Positions 45,571 through 56,043 of a stretch of 64,000 nucleotides of DNA are shown one piece after another. The stretch comes from Lentilactobacillus raoultii. GTDB lineage: Bacteria; Bacillota; Bacilli; Lactobacillales; Lactobacillaceae. The stretch lies in assembly GCF_900411375.1 (NCBI RefSeq), contig NZ_LS422984.1, positions 309,574 through 373,573 on the forward strand, in the 5' to 3' direction. How positions within the stretch are numbered: the first letter of the stretch is position 1; every line of letters starts with the position of its first letter. Under the pieces are notes generated by a model. That model made no database searches. It was not told where the DNA came from and saw nothing but the letters and a program-made list of their open reading frames with translations. A program made the position numbers and the translations under genes.

Positions 45571-46716
45571 ATGATCATGAAAAATAAAAATTTACCAAAT
45601 GGCACAAGGGACGAATTTGGTAGTCAGGCAGAAATTAAAGAAACGATTCAAATGAAGTTGCTGACACTCTTTAAAAATCGGGGCTTTCAAAAATTGACGA
45701 CGCCGGCTTTAGAATATTCGGATGTTTTTGAACCGCTGAGTACGGATAACTATCGACCTTATCAGTTTTTAGATGAACAGGGGGAAAGGCTGGTTTTACG
45801 GCCGGATCTGACCTTGCCCGTTGCCCGGGTAATGAGTACGACTGGTGTGGATTTACCTGTTAAATGGTATTACAGCGGGGATGTCTTCCGAATTAAAAAA
45901 CGGCTATCAGGTAGTTATAACCAAACGACGCAGGCAGGCATTGAAATTATTGGTTATAAGGGCCTTAAAGCCGATTGGGAGTGTTTGCAAGTTGCTTTAA
46001 GTGGTTGCCAACAACTGCAGCTGAAAGACGTTACTGTGGAACTTAGCGAGGCTAAATTCGTTGATACGGTGATTAAACAACTTGATTTACCAGAGCCGAC
46101 CAAGGCCAGCCTTAAGCAGGCGCTGTTTGATAAAGATCTCAGTCGGTATCAAAGCCTATGGTCACCTTTAGTTGGCACACCCTTTGAAAAGTTTTTGTCT
46201 GAATGGCCTTGGTTATTTGGCAATTTCAATCAAGTGATTCGAGTGGTTGAAACCTTACCAAGAGCAACCGAATTGGAATCAATTATTCAGGACCTGATTG
46301 CGACTAAAACATTCATCAATCGGCAATTTCCAAACTATCAAGTAACGTTGGATTTGAGCATTCGTTCGCCACAATCCTATTACACCGGCATGGCGTTTCG
46401 GGGGTTTACCGGGAAATCTGCCGACTACCTATTCAGTGGCGGTCGTTACGATGAACTATTAACGAATTTTCAAAAAGTTAAAGTCTCGGCTGTCGGGGTG
46501 GCATTTGACGTTGATGCGCTGGTTGAACGAGCTGACTGGCCAGTTAACCAGCAAACGACGTTAATTTATTTTGACAGTGAGCAGTGGCAGCTGGCAGAAA
46601 AAAAGCTTAAAGAAATCCCCAACTCAACACTTTGTCTTTCACAGTCATTAGCGGCAGCCAAACAACTAGCCGATAACAGTAATAGTGTGCTACTAGATTT
46701 AACGGAAAGCAGGTAA
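45571..46716 (+). CDS. hisZ: ATP phosphoribosyltransferase regulatory subunit HisZ
   Basis: The 381-residue protein resembles histidyl-tRNA synthetase but lacks the tRNA-binding part. It has LVLRPDLTLPVARVM, SGSYNQTTQAGIEIIG, SYYTGMAFRGFT and FSGGRYDELL. It is needed by the short HisG encoded next. ATG 45571 follows AAAGGGG; an ATG at 45577 is also possible. It is the first gene of the his operon. Confidence 0.95.
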   Translation: MIMKNKNLPNGTRDEFGSQAEIKETIQMKLLTLFKNRGFQKLTTPALEYSDVFEPLSTDNYRPYQFLDEQGERLVLRPDLTLPVARVMSTTGVDLPVKWYYSGDVFRIKKRLSGSYNQTTQAGIEIIGYKGLKADWECLQVALSGCQQLQLKDVTVELSEAKFVDTVIKQLDLPEPTKASLKQALFDKDLSRYQSLWSPLVGTPFEKFLSEWPWLFGNFNQVIRVVETLPRATELESIIQDLIATKTFINRQFPNYQVTLDLSIRSPQSYYTGMAFRGFTGKSADYLFSGGRYDELLTNFQKVKVSAVGVAFDVDALVERADWPVNQQTTLIYFDSEQWQLAEKKLKEIPNSTLCLSQSLAAAKQLADNSNSVLLDLTESR

Positions 46717-46721
46717 ATGTT

Positions 46722-47381
46722 ATGGAACCAATTAAAATCGCGCTGACAAAGGGTCGAACGGAACAACAGGTACGACCATTACTGGAAGCCAGTGGGATTG
46801 ATTGTCAGGGCTTAAGAAACAAAGGCCGCAAATTAATCTTCGATGATGATCCGCGCTATGAATTTATTTTGGTTAAAGCCCCAGACGTACTAACTTACTT
46901 AAATAACGGGACAGTTCAGGTGGGCATTGTCGGTAGTGATATTTTGGATGAACAAGTCAACTTTCAATACGCAATGTTAAATTTAAGCGTTGGCAAATGC
47001 AGATTTGTATTGGCATCAACAGCCGACTTTGACCCTCAGCAACAACGTCGTAAGATCATTGCCACCAAGTATCCAAACATTACTAAACGATACTTTGACG
47101 GAATTGGTGAAGATGTTGAAATTATCAAAATTGAAGGATCGGTTGAGTTGGCACCGTTGACTGGCTTGGCTGATGCAATTGTTGATATTGTGGAAACGGG
47201 AAATACGTTAAGAGAAAATCATTTGAAGGTTTACGCAAGGCTGCAGCCGGTTAATACTAAATTAGTCGTTAACCGGTTAGCCCTTCGGCAATATCGATCC
47301 CAAATCAAAACGTTAATTACAAATTTACAGGCAGCTGATCAAAAGGCAGCTCAATCAAATGTTAAGGAGTGGACAAAATGA
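46722..47381 (+). CDS. hisG: ATP phosphoribosyltransferase catalytic subunit HisG (short form)
   Basis: The 219-residue protein has [16 protein letters not shown] at the N-terminus, [11 protein letters not shown], and the PRPP-loop region [29 protein letters not shown]. It lacks the C-terminal regulatory domain, hence the HisZ partner. It joins ATP and PRPP in the first step of histidine synthesis. The last 17 residues (ADQKAAQSN...) look loose, and the next gene is hisB where hisD is normally found, so the 3' end may mark an old deletion. Confidence 0.95.
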   Translation: MEPIKIALTKGRTEQQVRPLLEASGIDCQGLRNKGRKLIFDDDPRYEFILVKAPDVLTYLNNGTVQVGIVGSDILDEQVNFQYAMLNLSVGKCRFVLASTADFDPQQQRRKIIATKYPNITKRYFDGIGEDVEIIKIEGSVELAPLTGLADAIVDIVETGNTLRENHLKVYARLQPVNTKLVVNRLALRQYRSQIKTLITNLQAADQKAAQSNVKEWTK

Positions 47382-47962
47382 GAACCGCAACGATTTCTAG
47401 AAAAACTAATGAAACCCAAATTGAATTAACTTTAAACTTGGATGATTATTCAACCATTCAAGTTGATACAGGGATCGGCTTCTTTAATCATATGCTGACG
47501 GCTTTTGCCAAGCATGGCCGATTTGGTTTGATTGTCAAAGCTAAAGGTGATTTGGACGTTGACCCACATCACACGACGGAAGATGTTGGGATTGCCCTTG
47601 GCCTGGCGTTAAAAGAAGCGTTGGGTGATAAGGCTGGTATTGAACGATTTGGTTCAGCCCTGATTCCATTAGATGAAACCCTCAGTCGCGTTGTAATTGA
47701 CCTATCAGGGCGGGCCTACCTGGTCTTTAAAGCAGAATTTGCCAACGACCATTTAGGTGGTTACGATACCGAGGTTACTGAAGATTTCTTCCAAGCGTTC
47801 GCATTTAATGCCGATTTGAATCTGCATGCGGAAGTGCTCTATGGTCGAAACACTCATCATAAAATTGAAACCTTGTTCAAGGCATTGGGTAGAGCCCTCA
47901 GAGCAGCTGTGACATTGAACCCGGAAATTAAAGGAATTCCTTCAACCAAGGGGGTCATTTAA
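47378..47962 (+). CDS. hisB: Imidazoleglycerol-phosphate dehydratase
   Basis: The 194-residue protein starts at ATG 47378 (AAGGAG 12 bases upstream), overlapping the hisG stop. It has both metal-binding motifs, [11 protein letters not shown] and [17 protein letters not shown], plus [13 protein letters not shown]. It removes water from imidazoleglycerol phosphate. It is monofunctional; the phosphatase is HisJ. It ends one base before hisH. Confidence 0.96.
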   Translation: MRTATISRKTNETQIELTLNLDDYSTIQVDTGIGFFNHMLTAFAKHGRFGLIVKAKGDLDVDPHHTTEDVGIALGLALKEALGDKAGIERFGSALIPLDETLSRVVIDLSGRAYLVFKAEFANDHLGGYDTEVTEDFFQAFAFNADLNLHAEVLYGRNTHHKIETLFKALGRALRAAVTLNPEIKGIPSTKGVI

Positions 47963-48588
47963 ATGATTGTCGTCATTGATTATGATACTGGCAATACCCG
48001 CAACGTTAAAAAAGCTTTGGATTTTTTAGGTGTTGAAAACGAGCTCAGTGCGAACCCCCAAGAAATTATTCAGGCAGATGGCGTTATTTTACCCGGGGTT
48101 GGTGCTTTTAAAAAAGCGATTGATGCGTTGAATCAACGGCAACTCATTCCTGTCATCCGGCAGGTAGCCAAAAAGGGAACACCGATTCTTGGGATTTGCT
48201 TGGGGATGCAGTTGTTGTTTGACCGGAGTTTGGAGTTTGGCAACACCCAGGCTTATCGTTAATTAAAGGACAGGTGGTTCCGATTCCAACAGATTTAGGG
48301 GTTAAGGTGCCACATATGGGATGGGATCAAAACCAAATGACACAATCTGATCCGATTGCAACTCCCTTTAACCGCCAATTCAGTTACTTTGTTCATTCAT
48401 ACTATGTACAAACGCCACCGAAAAATGTTTTAGCAACTGTTGATTATGGCATTCAACTACCAAGTATTGTTCGTCAAAATAACATCATCGGGATGCAGTT
48501 TCATCCTGAAAAAAGTGGTCAGGTTGGATTAGCTGGATTAACACAATTCAAGGAGATGGTTGAAAATGCAGATTATTCCCGCAATTGA
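47963..48588 (+). pseudogene. hisH: Imidazole glycerol phosphate synthase glutaminase subunit HisH, frameshifted
   Basis: The first part (47963-48262) contains VIDYDTGNTRNV and the nucleophile C79 in GICLGMQLLFD. It then shifts at 48250-48251 and stops at TAA 48260-48262. Reading on in the +1-shifted frame gives GLSLIKGQVVPIP and then VPHMGWDQ, FVHSYY and FHPEKSG with the catalytic His and Glu, to the stop at 48588. One missing G in CAG-G-CTTATC explains the break exactly. Without repair the Cys and His/Glu are on separate products, so the glutaminase should be inactive. A sequencing error would look the same. Confidence 0.9.
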
Positions 48589-49294
48589 TTTAAAAAATCA
48601 AGAAAGTGTTCGACTGTATCAGGGTGATTTTAACCAAACGACCTTAATTAGTGAATCACCTGTCAACCAAGCGTTGGCAATTGAAAAAGCAGGATTGACC
48701 CACTTACACTTGGTTGATCTGGACGGTGCTAAAACCGGTCGGCCGGTTAACCGTTCCGTCATTCAGCAAATTTGTGAGCAGACGCATTTATCCGTCGAAG
48801 TTGGTGGTGGCATTCGCTCGTTGTCTCAAATCAACGCTTATCTCACGTCGGGCGTTAGTCGAGTTATTTTAGGTTCTGCAGCGTTAAACGATCCTAAGCT
48901 GGTTCAATCAGCCATTCGCCAATTCGGCACGGATCAAATTGTTGTCGGCATTGATGGGAAAGCCGGCCTGGTGGCAGTTTCCGGCTGGCTTGAACAAAGT
49001 ACCGTTAAAATGTCGGAGTTAATGGCATCAATGATTGCGTTTGGCGTTGAGACATTTATCGTCACTGATATTTCTCGAGATGGGACCATGAGTGGCCCCA
49101 ACGTTGATCAACTAAGCCGGCTTCAAACTCAATTTAAGACCGCCACCATTATTGCATCAGGTGGCATTCGAAACGTTGCTGATTTAAATGAATTATCTGA
49201 TTCAGGTATTCGGGCCGCCATTATTGGTCGAGCAATGGCGACTGGTGATTTATCATTGGCAACGTTAGCGGAGGTGAGTCGGAATGCTGGCTAA
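48566..49294 (+). CDS. hisA: ProFAR isomerase HisA
   Basis: The 242-residue (beta-alpha)8 barrel starts at ATG 48566 (AAGGAGATGG upstream), overlapping the hisH frame by 23 bases. [12 protein letters not shown] carries the catalytic Asp, VEVGGGIRS binds one phosphate, [16 protein letters not shown] holds the second Asp, and IIASGGIRN binds the other phosphate. It opens the aminoaldose ring of ProFAR to PRFAR. Confidence 0.97.
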   Translation: MQIIPAIDLKNQESVRLYQGDFNQTTLISESPVNQALAIEKAGLTHLHLVDLDGAKTGRPVNRSVIQQICEQTHLSVEVGGGIRSLSQINAYLTSGVSRVILGSAALNDPKLVQSAIRQFGTDQIVVGIDGKAGLVAVSGWLEQSTVKMSELMASMIAFGVETFIVTDISRDGTMSGPNVDQLSRLQTQFKTATIIASGGIRNVADLNELSDSGIRAAIIGRAMATGDLSLATLAEVSRNAG

Positions 49295-50042
49295 ACGAAT
49301 TATTCCATGTTTGGATGTTGATCATGGCCGGGTTAAGAAAGGTGTCAACTTTGTTAACCTGCAGGACGTTGGTGATCCAACAGAAATCGCAGCGGCCTAT
49401 CAAAAGCAAGGGGCCGATGAACTGGTTTTTTTAGACATTACGGCGACCAACGAAAAGCGAAAGGCGATCGTTGATACCATTGAAAAGGTGGCCAGCCAAG
49501 TATTTATGCCGCTAACAGTTGGCGGTGGGATTAACAATGTTGCCGATATGATGGCGTTACTAAGAGCAGGGGCAGACAAAACAGCGGTTAATTCGGCAGC
49601 TGTCAGAAATCCGAAGTTGATTACCCAGGGAGCTGAAAAATTTGGCAGTCAGTGTATTGTATTAGCAATTGATGCGAAATTCAATCCCCAAACGGGATCT
49701 TATCAGGTTTACGTCAATGGCGGCAGGCAGGCAACCAAGCTGGATGCAATTCAGTGGGCTAAGCAGGGGGTTGACCGCGGTGCCGGTGAATTATTGGTCA
49801 CCAGTATGGATAAAGACGGAACTAAAAGCGGTTATGATATTGAGCTTTATCAAAAACTGACCGCTGCCGTAGATGTGCCGGTGATTGCGTCTGGAGGTTG
49901 CGGCCGTTTAAGTGACTTCTCTGAAGTTTTTGATGAAGCAGACGTTGATGGTGCATTAGCGGCCTCAGTCTTTCATTTTGGGGAACTTACCATTAGTGAT
50001 GTCAAACAACAATTAAGAGATGATGGGGTGATCGTACGTTAA
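49284..50042 (+). CDS. hisF: Imidazole glycerol phosphate synthase cyclase subunit HisF
   Basis: The 252-residue barrel overlaps hisA by 11 bases. It has [19 protein letters not shown] with the catalytic Asp, [26 protein letters not shown] with the second Asp, and IASGGCG. It uses ammonia from HisH and PRFAR to make imidazole glycerol phosphate and AICAR. With HisH broken, it would have to rely on free ammonia. Confidence 0.97.
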   Translation: MLAKRIIPCLDVDHGRVKKGVNFVNLQDVGDPTEIAAAYQKQGADELVFLDITATNEKRKAIVDTIEKVASQVFMPLTVGGGINNVADMMALLRAGADKTAVNSAAVRNPKLITQGAEKFGSQCIVLAIDAKFNPQTGSYQVYVNGGRQATKLDAIQWAKQGVDRGAGELLVTSMDKDGTKSGYDIELYQKLTAAVDVPVIASGGCGRLSDFSEVFDEADVDGALAASVFHFGELTISDVKQQLRDDGVIVR

Positions 50043-50365
50043 AACCTGATTTTGCTAAATATCCTGATAACTTGGTGCCGACAATCGTTGTTGATGATCA
50101 AACCAACCAGGTCTTGATGATGGCTTATGTTAATGAAGAAAGTTATCATCGGAGTTTGAAAACCCGCCAGACGTGGTTTTGGTCTCGTAGTCGTCAAGAA
50201 CTTTGGCACAAAGGTGAGACGAGTGGTAACACTCAAAAAATCGTTTCAATAGCAATTGATTGTGATGAAGATACTTTATTGATGCGAGTGGTGCCAGCCG
50301 GTCCGGCATGTCATACCGGTCACACAAGTTGCTTTTATCGAACTGTCTTAGAGGAGGAAAAATAA
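50036..50365 (+). CDS. hisI: Phosphoribosyl-AMP cyclohydrolase HisI, no standard start codon
   Basis: Family members begin about ten residues before the [22 protein letters not shown] segment. Here that stretch reads [12 protein letters not shown] and is preceded by ACG (50036), overlapping the hisF stop, with GATGGGGTG as SD 5-6 bases before. There is no ATG, GTG or TTG between the upstream stop (TGA 50021) and TTG 50072; that TTG has no SD. ACG is one base from ATG. The rest is intact: [19 protein letters not shown], the metal site DCDEDTLL and [10 protein letters not shown]. It opens the adenine ring of PR-AMP. Expression should be low. Confidence 0.85.
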   Translation, partial: TLKPDFAKYPDNLVPTIVVDDQTNQVLMMAYVNEESYHRSLKTRQTWFWSRSRQELWHKGETSGNTQKIVSIAIDCDEDTLLMRVVPAGPACHTGHTSCFYRTVLEEEK

Positions 50366-50691
50366 TGGCTGAACAAAATTTAGATGAATTATATCAATTG
50401 GTACTGGAAAGGAAAAACCACCCTGAGAAGGGCTCCTACACGGATTATTTATTTACGAAGGGATTGGACAAAATTTTAAAAAAGGTCGGGGAAGAAGCGA
50501 CCGAAGTGATCGTAGCGGCAAAGAATGATTCGGATCCGGATTTCATTTTAGAAGTTGCCGACTTAGCTTATCACGTGGAAGTTCTGATGGCAGAACGCGG
50601 AATCACACCAACCCAAATCAAAGAAGAATTGGCTAGTCGTGAAGGTCGGCAAAGTAGGATTCATGATCGCAAAGACATTCAGAACTGGTAA
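50365..50691 (+). CDS. hisE: Phosphoribosyl-ATP pyrophosphatase HisE
   Basis: The 108-residue MazG-type protein starts at ATG 50365 (GAGGAGG upstream), overlapping the hisI stop by one base. It has [33 protein letters not shown] with the metal-binding EExxE, and [10 protein letters not shown]. It cuts PR-ATP to PR-AMP. It is separate from HisI here rather than fused. Confidence 0.95.
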   Translation: MAEQNLDELYQLVLERKNHPEKGSYTDYLFTKGLDKILKKVGEEATEVIVAAKNDSDPDFILEVADLAYHVEVLMAERGITPTQIKEELASREGRQSRIHDRKDIQNW

Positions 50692-50718
50692 AAATTAATT
50701 GAAAATTGGAGGCCCGTT

Positions 50719-51795
50719 ATGGTAAAAGAATCAGTCAAGCACTTAAACCCTTACATCCCAGAACAGACTTTGGATGACCTGAAAGCACAGTATGGTCTCA
50801 AGCGATTAATCCGACTTTCAGCGAATGAAAATGCTTTTGGAACTTCTTCAGAAGTAGCTAAAGCATTGGAAAAATGGCATTTCGCCGACGCCAACCTGTA
50901 TCCGGATAGTAATGCTGAAAAACTTCGGCAGAGTATTTCCGTGAGATTTGGCATTGATGCCACTCATTTATTGTTTGGTAATGGGTTGGATGAAGTGATT
51001 GAGTTGTTGTGCCGGGTGATTCTTGAGCCTGGGGATGAAGTTATCGAACCGGATTTAACCTTTTCTGAATACCAACTCCACTCTCAAATTGAGGGGGCCA
51101 AGATAAAACGGGTTTCATTAGATGATGCCGGTTATTTAAATCTAGCCGCCATTAAAAAACAATTAACACATCAAACTAAGATGATTTGGTTGTGTAACCC
51201 CAATAATCCGACAGGCACATTTCTTGGACCCAAAACAATTCAATCATTTCTAGAAGATGTGCCAAAAGATGTCACGGTGATCGTTGATGAAGCCTATATT
51301 GACTTTGTCGATGATCGACATGCTTCAGTGATTCAATTAACCAAACAGTTTGATAATTTGGTCGTTTTAAGAACTTTTTCAAAGGCTTATGGCTTGGCCA
51401 ATTTTCGGGTCGGCTATGCGATTTGCAACCCTCCATTAATGAATTATTTACAGGCTGCCAGATTGCCGTATAATCTGAGTACGTTTGCTGAAGTGGCTGC
51501 CACTGCCGCCTTTCAAGATACGGAATTTGTTAAGCGGGTTGTTAAAACGGTCGTTGAAGAGCGAACTAAATGGCAGCACTTTTTAACTAAACAAAAATTA
51601 CCATTTTATGAATCAGCAGCTAATTTTATTTTCTTTAAAGTGGATAATGCGGACGGGCTTCACGACTACTTACTGAGGAATGGTTACTTGGTTCGTAATG
51701 GTTTGAAAGCCGGGTGGCTAAGAATTTCAATTGGCAAGCCTGAGGACAACTCAGCCGTTCAGAAATTGATGGCCGACTATTTAACGACAAGATGA
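50719..51795 (+). CDS. hisC: Histidinol-phosphate aminotransferase
   Basis: The 358-residue fold-type I PLP enzyme has LIRLSANENAFGTS, FGNGLDEVIELLCR, WLCNPNNPTGTF, VIVDEAYIDF and the PLP lysine in RTFSKAYGLANFRVGY. It transaminates imidazole acetol phosphate to histidinol phosphate. It is the last gene of the operon. The end step, HisD, has no gene here. Confidence 0.95.
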   Translation: MVKESVKHLNPYIPEQTLDDLKAQYGLKRLIRLSANENAFGTSSEVAKALEKWHFADANLYPDSNAEKLRQSISVRFGIDATHLLFGNGLDEVIELLCRVILEPGDEVIEPDLTFSEYQLHSQIEGAKIKRVSLDDAGYLNLAAIKKQLTHQTKMIWLCNPNNPTGTFLGPKTIQSFLEDVPKDVTVIVDEAYIDFVDDRHASVIQLTKQFDNLVVLRTFSKAYGLANFRVGYAICNPPLMNYLQAARLPYNLSTFAEVAATAAFQDTEFVKRVVKTVVEERTKWQHFLTKQKLPFYESAANFIFFKVDNADGLHDYLLRNGYLVRNGLKAGWLRISIGKPEDNSAVQKLMADYLTTR

Positions 51796-51891
51796 TTAAC
51801 TGCCTCGGTGGCATTTTACCTTGGAATGCGTTAATATAAGTTTTACTGGAAATTACGACCTTCACTCGTGGATTCTCCAGAATCTAATTGA

Positions 51892-53031
<1,140 letters not shown>

Positions 53032-53077
53032 ATTTGGCATGGTGATTAACTGTCATGGTAGACCTATAATGGATATC

Positions 53078-53122
53078 TAAAAAAACGATCTGGTCAGTTG
53101 ATGACTGGATCGCTTTTTTATG
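53078..53122. terminator. Bidirectional terminator between mnmA and the AEC transporter gene
   Basis: GATCTGGTCA pairs with TGACTGGATC (two G-T pairs) around a five-base loop, with six A before and six T after. Confidence 0.88.
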
Positions 53123-53139
53123 AAAAATAGTTTAAGAGC

Positions 53140-54063
53140 TTAACCGATTAGCCACATAAAGATTGGCATGGTAACAAATGAACACACTGTACTCCAAAAT
53201 TGAATCGAAGCAATTTCAGATTCGTTAATTTTAAATTGGATGGCCAAGGTTGTTGGCATCGTGGCCGTCGGAATCGCTAGGGTTAAAACGACGATGTTGA
53301 TGATCTCAGCAGGTGCTTGAGTTGCCAACATGATGAGCCAAATAATGCACGGGAAAACGACATTTTTTGCAAAAACGGTGATGACAATTGGCATGTTGAC
53401 GGTAATCCGCCTGGTAAAAAGAACAATTCCAATTGAAAAGAGGGCCAGGCCGCCGGCTATTTTACCAAGGACCATAAATGTGTTTTCCAGTTCTGCCGGC
53501 ATCTGCCAACCGGCCAATGCAATGATAAAGCCCAATATGGCGCTGATGACCAACGGTTTCTTGAAGGTACTGATTAAGCGCTCACTTAGCGAAGTCACTT
53601 CACCTTCCTCGGCAAGGGAGGCAAAGACTGCCGGTAACAGTAAAATATTGATAATTAACGTGCAGAGACCAATTGTGATGGCACTGACCTGGTTACCGAA
53701 CAGTAACGGTAAAATAGCTGAACCAATAAATGGGACGGACGGGTCAGCGACTGAAAGTGCCCGCAGTGATGCAAGGTCTAGCGGCAATCGAAACCCAAAT
53801 CGATAAGCAATTATCAAGATAATGTAACAGCCGACCATTCCAGCCAGTAGCCACCCTGCTAAGGGAATATCGGCAATAATAATTTTTCTGGGTGTTGCCC
53901 AGATGCCTGCAAAGACACTGAATGGTAATGCGTAATTCATAACCAATTTAACAAATTGCTGACTATCATGGTCGTCAAAATCACGACGGTAAGCGGCAAA
54001 GTAGCCGATTCCAATGGTGACAATAATTGGAATCAGCGCAAACAAAAGTGTTTGTAACATCAC
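53140..54063 (-). CDS. AEC-family transporter (auxin efflux carrier type)
   Basis: The 307-residue protein has ten hydrophobic helices in two sets of five, the AEC layout, with the LPFSVFAGIW and TLAIPTATMPTTLAIQF segments near the broken helices of each half. Start is GTG 54063 or ATG 54060, behind AGGGGG. Bacterial relatives carry malate or other organic acids; the substrate is not visible. The gene converges on mnmA, and hairpin repeats lie behind its 5' end. Confidence 0.85.
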   Translation of the reverse strand: MMLQTLLFALIPIIVTIGIGYFAAYRRDFDDHDSQQFVKLVMNYALPFSVFAGIWATPRKIIIADIPLAGWLLAGMVGCYIILIIAYRFGFRLPLDLASLRALSVADPSVPFIGSAILPLLFGNQVSAITIGLCTLIINILLLPAVFASLAEEGEVTSLSERLISTFKKPLVISAILGFIIALAGWQMPAELENTFMVLGKIAGGLALFSIGIVLFTRRITVNMPIVITVFAKNVVFPCIIWLIMLATQAPAEIINIVVLTLAIPTATMPTTLAIQFKINESEIASIQFWSTVCSFVTMPIFMWLIG

Positions 54064-54130
54064 GAAATTCCCCCTAAATGCTCTCTATTGTTAAAAAGCT
54101 GAATATGAAACAAGCTTACCACTTGGCGAA

Positions 54131-54478
54131 TTGGATTTGAAGCAGGGATCGAGTAGAAAAATCCAGAAGCGGGATTTCCCTACTCGACTCCTTATATTTC
54201 GGGTGCTAAGCGTTGGGCTCCGCTCACTGTTATTAGGACAGCTACTCCCAGCAATCTACTGCACCTAAGGGATCGAATGGCAAAATGCCAAAACCAGGCT
54301 TTTCACCATTCGACGCCTTAGTCTCCGTAGATTAACCGCTGGGCTTCGCTCACTGTTATTAGGACAGCTCCTCAAAGCAGACTCCTGCATGTAAGGGATC
54401 AATCTGAAAAATCCAAAATCAGGATTCTTCAGATTGACGCCTTACACTCCGGAGTCTAACCGCTTTGTTTCGCTCACT
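54131..54478. repeat. Tandem 125-bp hairpin repeat, locus C (two full units and one partial)
   Basis: CTCACT ends at 54228, 54353 and 54478, exactly 125 bp apart. Arms by unit: GATCGAGTAG/CTACTCGACT, GATCGAATGG/CCATTCGACG and GATCAATCTG/CAGATTGACG, with matching outer pairs such as GTAAGG/CCTTAC in the third. GGACAGC follows each CTCACTGTTATTA boundary, as at loci A and B. The left-most unit lacks its outer arm. It fills most of the 480-base gap between two divergent genes; a promoter starts seven bases after it. Confidence 0.9.
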
Positions 54479-54484
54479 GTTTTT

Positions 54485-54513
54485 TTGAAATTCCGGCTCA
54501 ATCCTGTCATAAT
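54485..54513 (+). promoter_or_regulatory. Promoter of the phosphoglycerate-mutase-like/TPR/recD2 operon
   Basis: TTGAAA (54485-54490), a 17-base spacer and CATAAT (54508-54513), just beyond the locus C repeat and 35 bases before the first gene. Confidence 0.7.
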
Positions 54514-54547
54514 AGGTGAGTGATTAACATAATGGGAGGAATGGCTT

Positions 54548-55204
54548 TTGACACGATTGTATTTTATACGCCACGGGAAAACCGAATGGAATCTTGAAAG
54601 CCGCTACCAAGGGGCTGGTGGAGATTCACCCTTACTTTCTGAAAGCTATCATGAGATGGCCCTTTTAGCTGCCCATTTGCGTGATGTGCCCTTTCAGCAT
54701 ATTTACGCCAGTCCGATTAAACGAGCCAGAATTACCGCTGAAATTATCGGCCAACACTTAAAAAGCCATCCCACTATTTCGCTCTTATCCAGACTGGAAG
54801 AATTTAATCTGGGTAAAATGGAAGGTATGAAGTTTGCAACCGTTGAAAAACAGTATCCGCAAGAATTTGAAAACTTTAGGAATCACCCTGATTTGTATGA
54901 TCCGGCAAAAATTGGTGGTGAAAGCTTTTCCGACGTGATTAATCGAATGACGCCAGCGATCACTCGAATTGTTAAAAATAATCCGGATAAAAATGTGATG
55001 ATCGTCAGTCACGGGGCTGCTTTAAACGCGGAAATCAATTATTTACTTGGAACACCACTTGCCGATTTGCGAAAACGTGGTGGGTTAGCTAATACCAGCA
55101 CGACGATTTTAGAAAGTCGGGATGCCGGTCAATCGTTTTCACTTATTAAATGGAATGATACCAGTTATTTAAATAAGAAATTGGATGAAACTGATTTGGT
55201 TTAG
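54548..55204 (+). CDS. Histidine phosphatase family protein (phosphoglycerate mutase-like)
   Basis: The 218-residue protein starts at TTG 54548 (GGGAGGA upstream). The catalytic RHG is in LYFIRHGKTEWNLESRYQG; a second His is in IVSHGAALNAE, and the Glu is in RLEEFNLGKMEG. It belongs to the cofactor-dependent mutase superfamily; paralogues of this length in lactobacilli are often broad phosphatases rather than the glycolytic mutase. It is one base from the TPR gene. Confidence 0.88.
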   Translation: MTRLYFIRHGKTEWNLESRYQGAGGDSPLLSESYHEMALLAAHLRDVPFQHIYASPIKRARITAEIIGQHLKSHPTISLLSRLEEFNLGKMEGMKFATVEKQYPQEFENFRNHPDLYDPAKIGGESFSDVINRMTPAITRIVKNNPDKNVMIVSHGAALNAEINYLLGTPLADLRKRGGLANTSTTILESRDAGQSFSLIKWNDTSYLNKKLDETDLV

Positions 55205-55213
55205 GTGATCAAA

Positions 55214-55978
55214 ATGAAAAAGAATACTCCGGATAAAATTAAGAAATTGCAAAAAAAGAATCAGGAAAACCAACGTAAGTATACTAAGAAGCGGGAAGCT
55301 GAAGAAAAGAAGGCCGGCCGGCTAATTCATCAATTAGTATCAAAAATTGATGCCGAACCAAATGATTATCACCATTATTACGATTTAGCCACTTTGCTGG
55401 TTGAAGGTAAGGATTATGAACAGGCTGAAGAGTTATTGATGAAAGCGCTGGGAATTTTTGATCGGGCTTCAAAAGATGTTAAGGATACGCTGAGATTTGG
55501 TTTGGGAAACGTTTATTATGCTGCTCAAGAGTATGATAAGGCTATCAAAATATTTCAGGAAATTGATGATCAAAAGCTTCAGTCGGAAGCTTATATGATG
55601 CTTGCACAAAGCTATATGGCCAAAGGAGATAATAAGCGGGCAATGGTTTTTGCACTGTCCGCTCAGAGTACCCGACGCAAAGATCCGGCCGTCAATCAGA
55701 TGATTGGTGATAATCTTTTGGCACTTGGTAACTTTTCTCAAGCTGCTGAATTTTATGATCTGGTTTTAAAGGTAGAGCCCCAAAATGGTAAAGCCAACTT
55801 TAACCGTGGGCTGGTGGCAATGGTTAACGGTGAAGATTTTGAAGCTTATTTTAAAAAGGCCAAGCAGTATGATTCCGCGTACTTCGATAAGGGTCAAAAG
55901 AAATTAAAAGATATTGAAAAATTTGTTCAATTAAATGGTTCAAAGAAAGCCAATCACGATCATCGTCAGAATGATTAG
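55214..55978 (+). CDS. TPR-repeat protein
   Basis: The 254-residue protein starts at ATG 55214 (GGTGATC upstream). A Lys-rich N-terminus (NTPDKIKKLQKKNQENQRKY) is followed by five or six 34-residue TPR helix pairs, e.g. HHYYDLATLLVEGKDYEQAEELLMKAL and SEAYMMLAQSYMAKGDNKRAMVFAL. It is a cytoplasmic protein-protein scaffold. A TPR gene before recD2 is common in Firmicutes; the partner is unknown. Confidence 0.88.
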   Translation: MKKNTPDKIKKLQKKNQENQRKYTKKREAEEKKAGRLIHQLVSKIDAEPNDYHHYYDLATLLVEGKDYEQAEELLMKALGIFDRASKDVKDTLRFGLGNVYYAAQEYDKAIKIFQEIDDQKLQSEAYMMLAQSYMAKGDNKRAMVFALSAQSTRRKDPAVNQMIGDNLLALGNFSQAAEFYDLVLKVEPQNGKANFNRGLVAMVNGEDFEAYFKKAKQYDSAYFDKGQKKLKDIEKFVQLNGSKKANHDHRQND

Positions 55979-56043
55979 GTGGACACCGAATTAATTTTGA
56001 TTAGTTTAGCGAATTTTTGAATCGTCTTGTGAGGAGAATGATT

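Noticed and set aside
48246..48262. Programmed frameshift in hisH
   Set aside because: There is no slippery heptamer or downstream stimulatory structure; a simple base loss fits better.
53330..53806. 158-codon open frame opposite the AEC transporter gene
   Set aside because: It is the antisense of a membrane protein gene with clear helices; no SD and no recognisable product.
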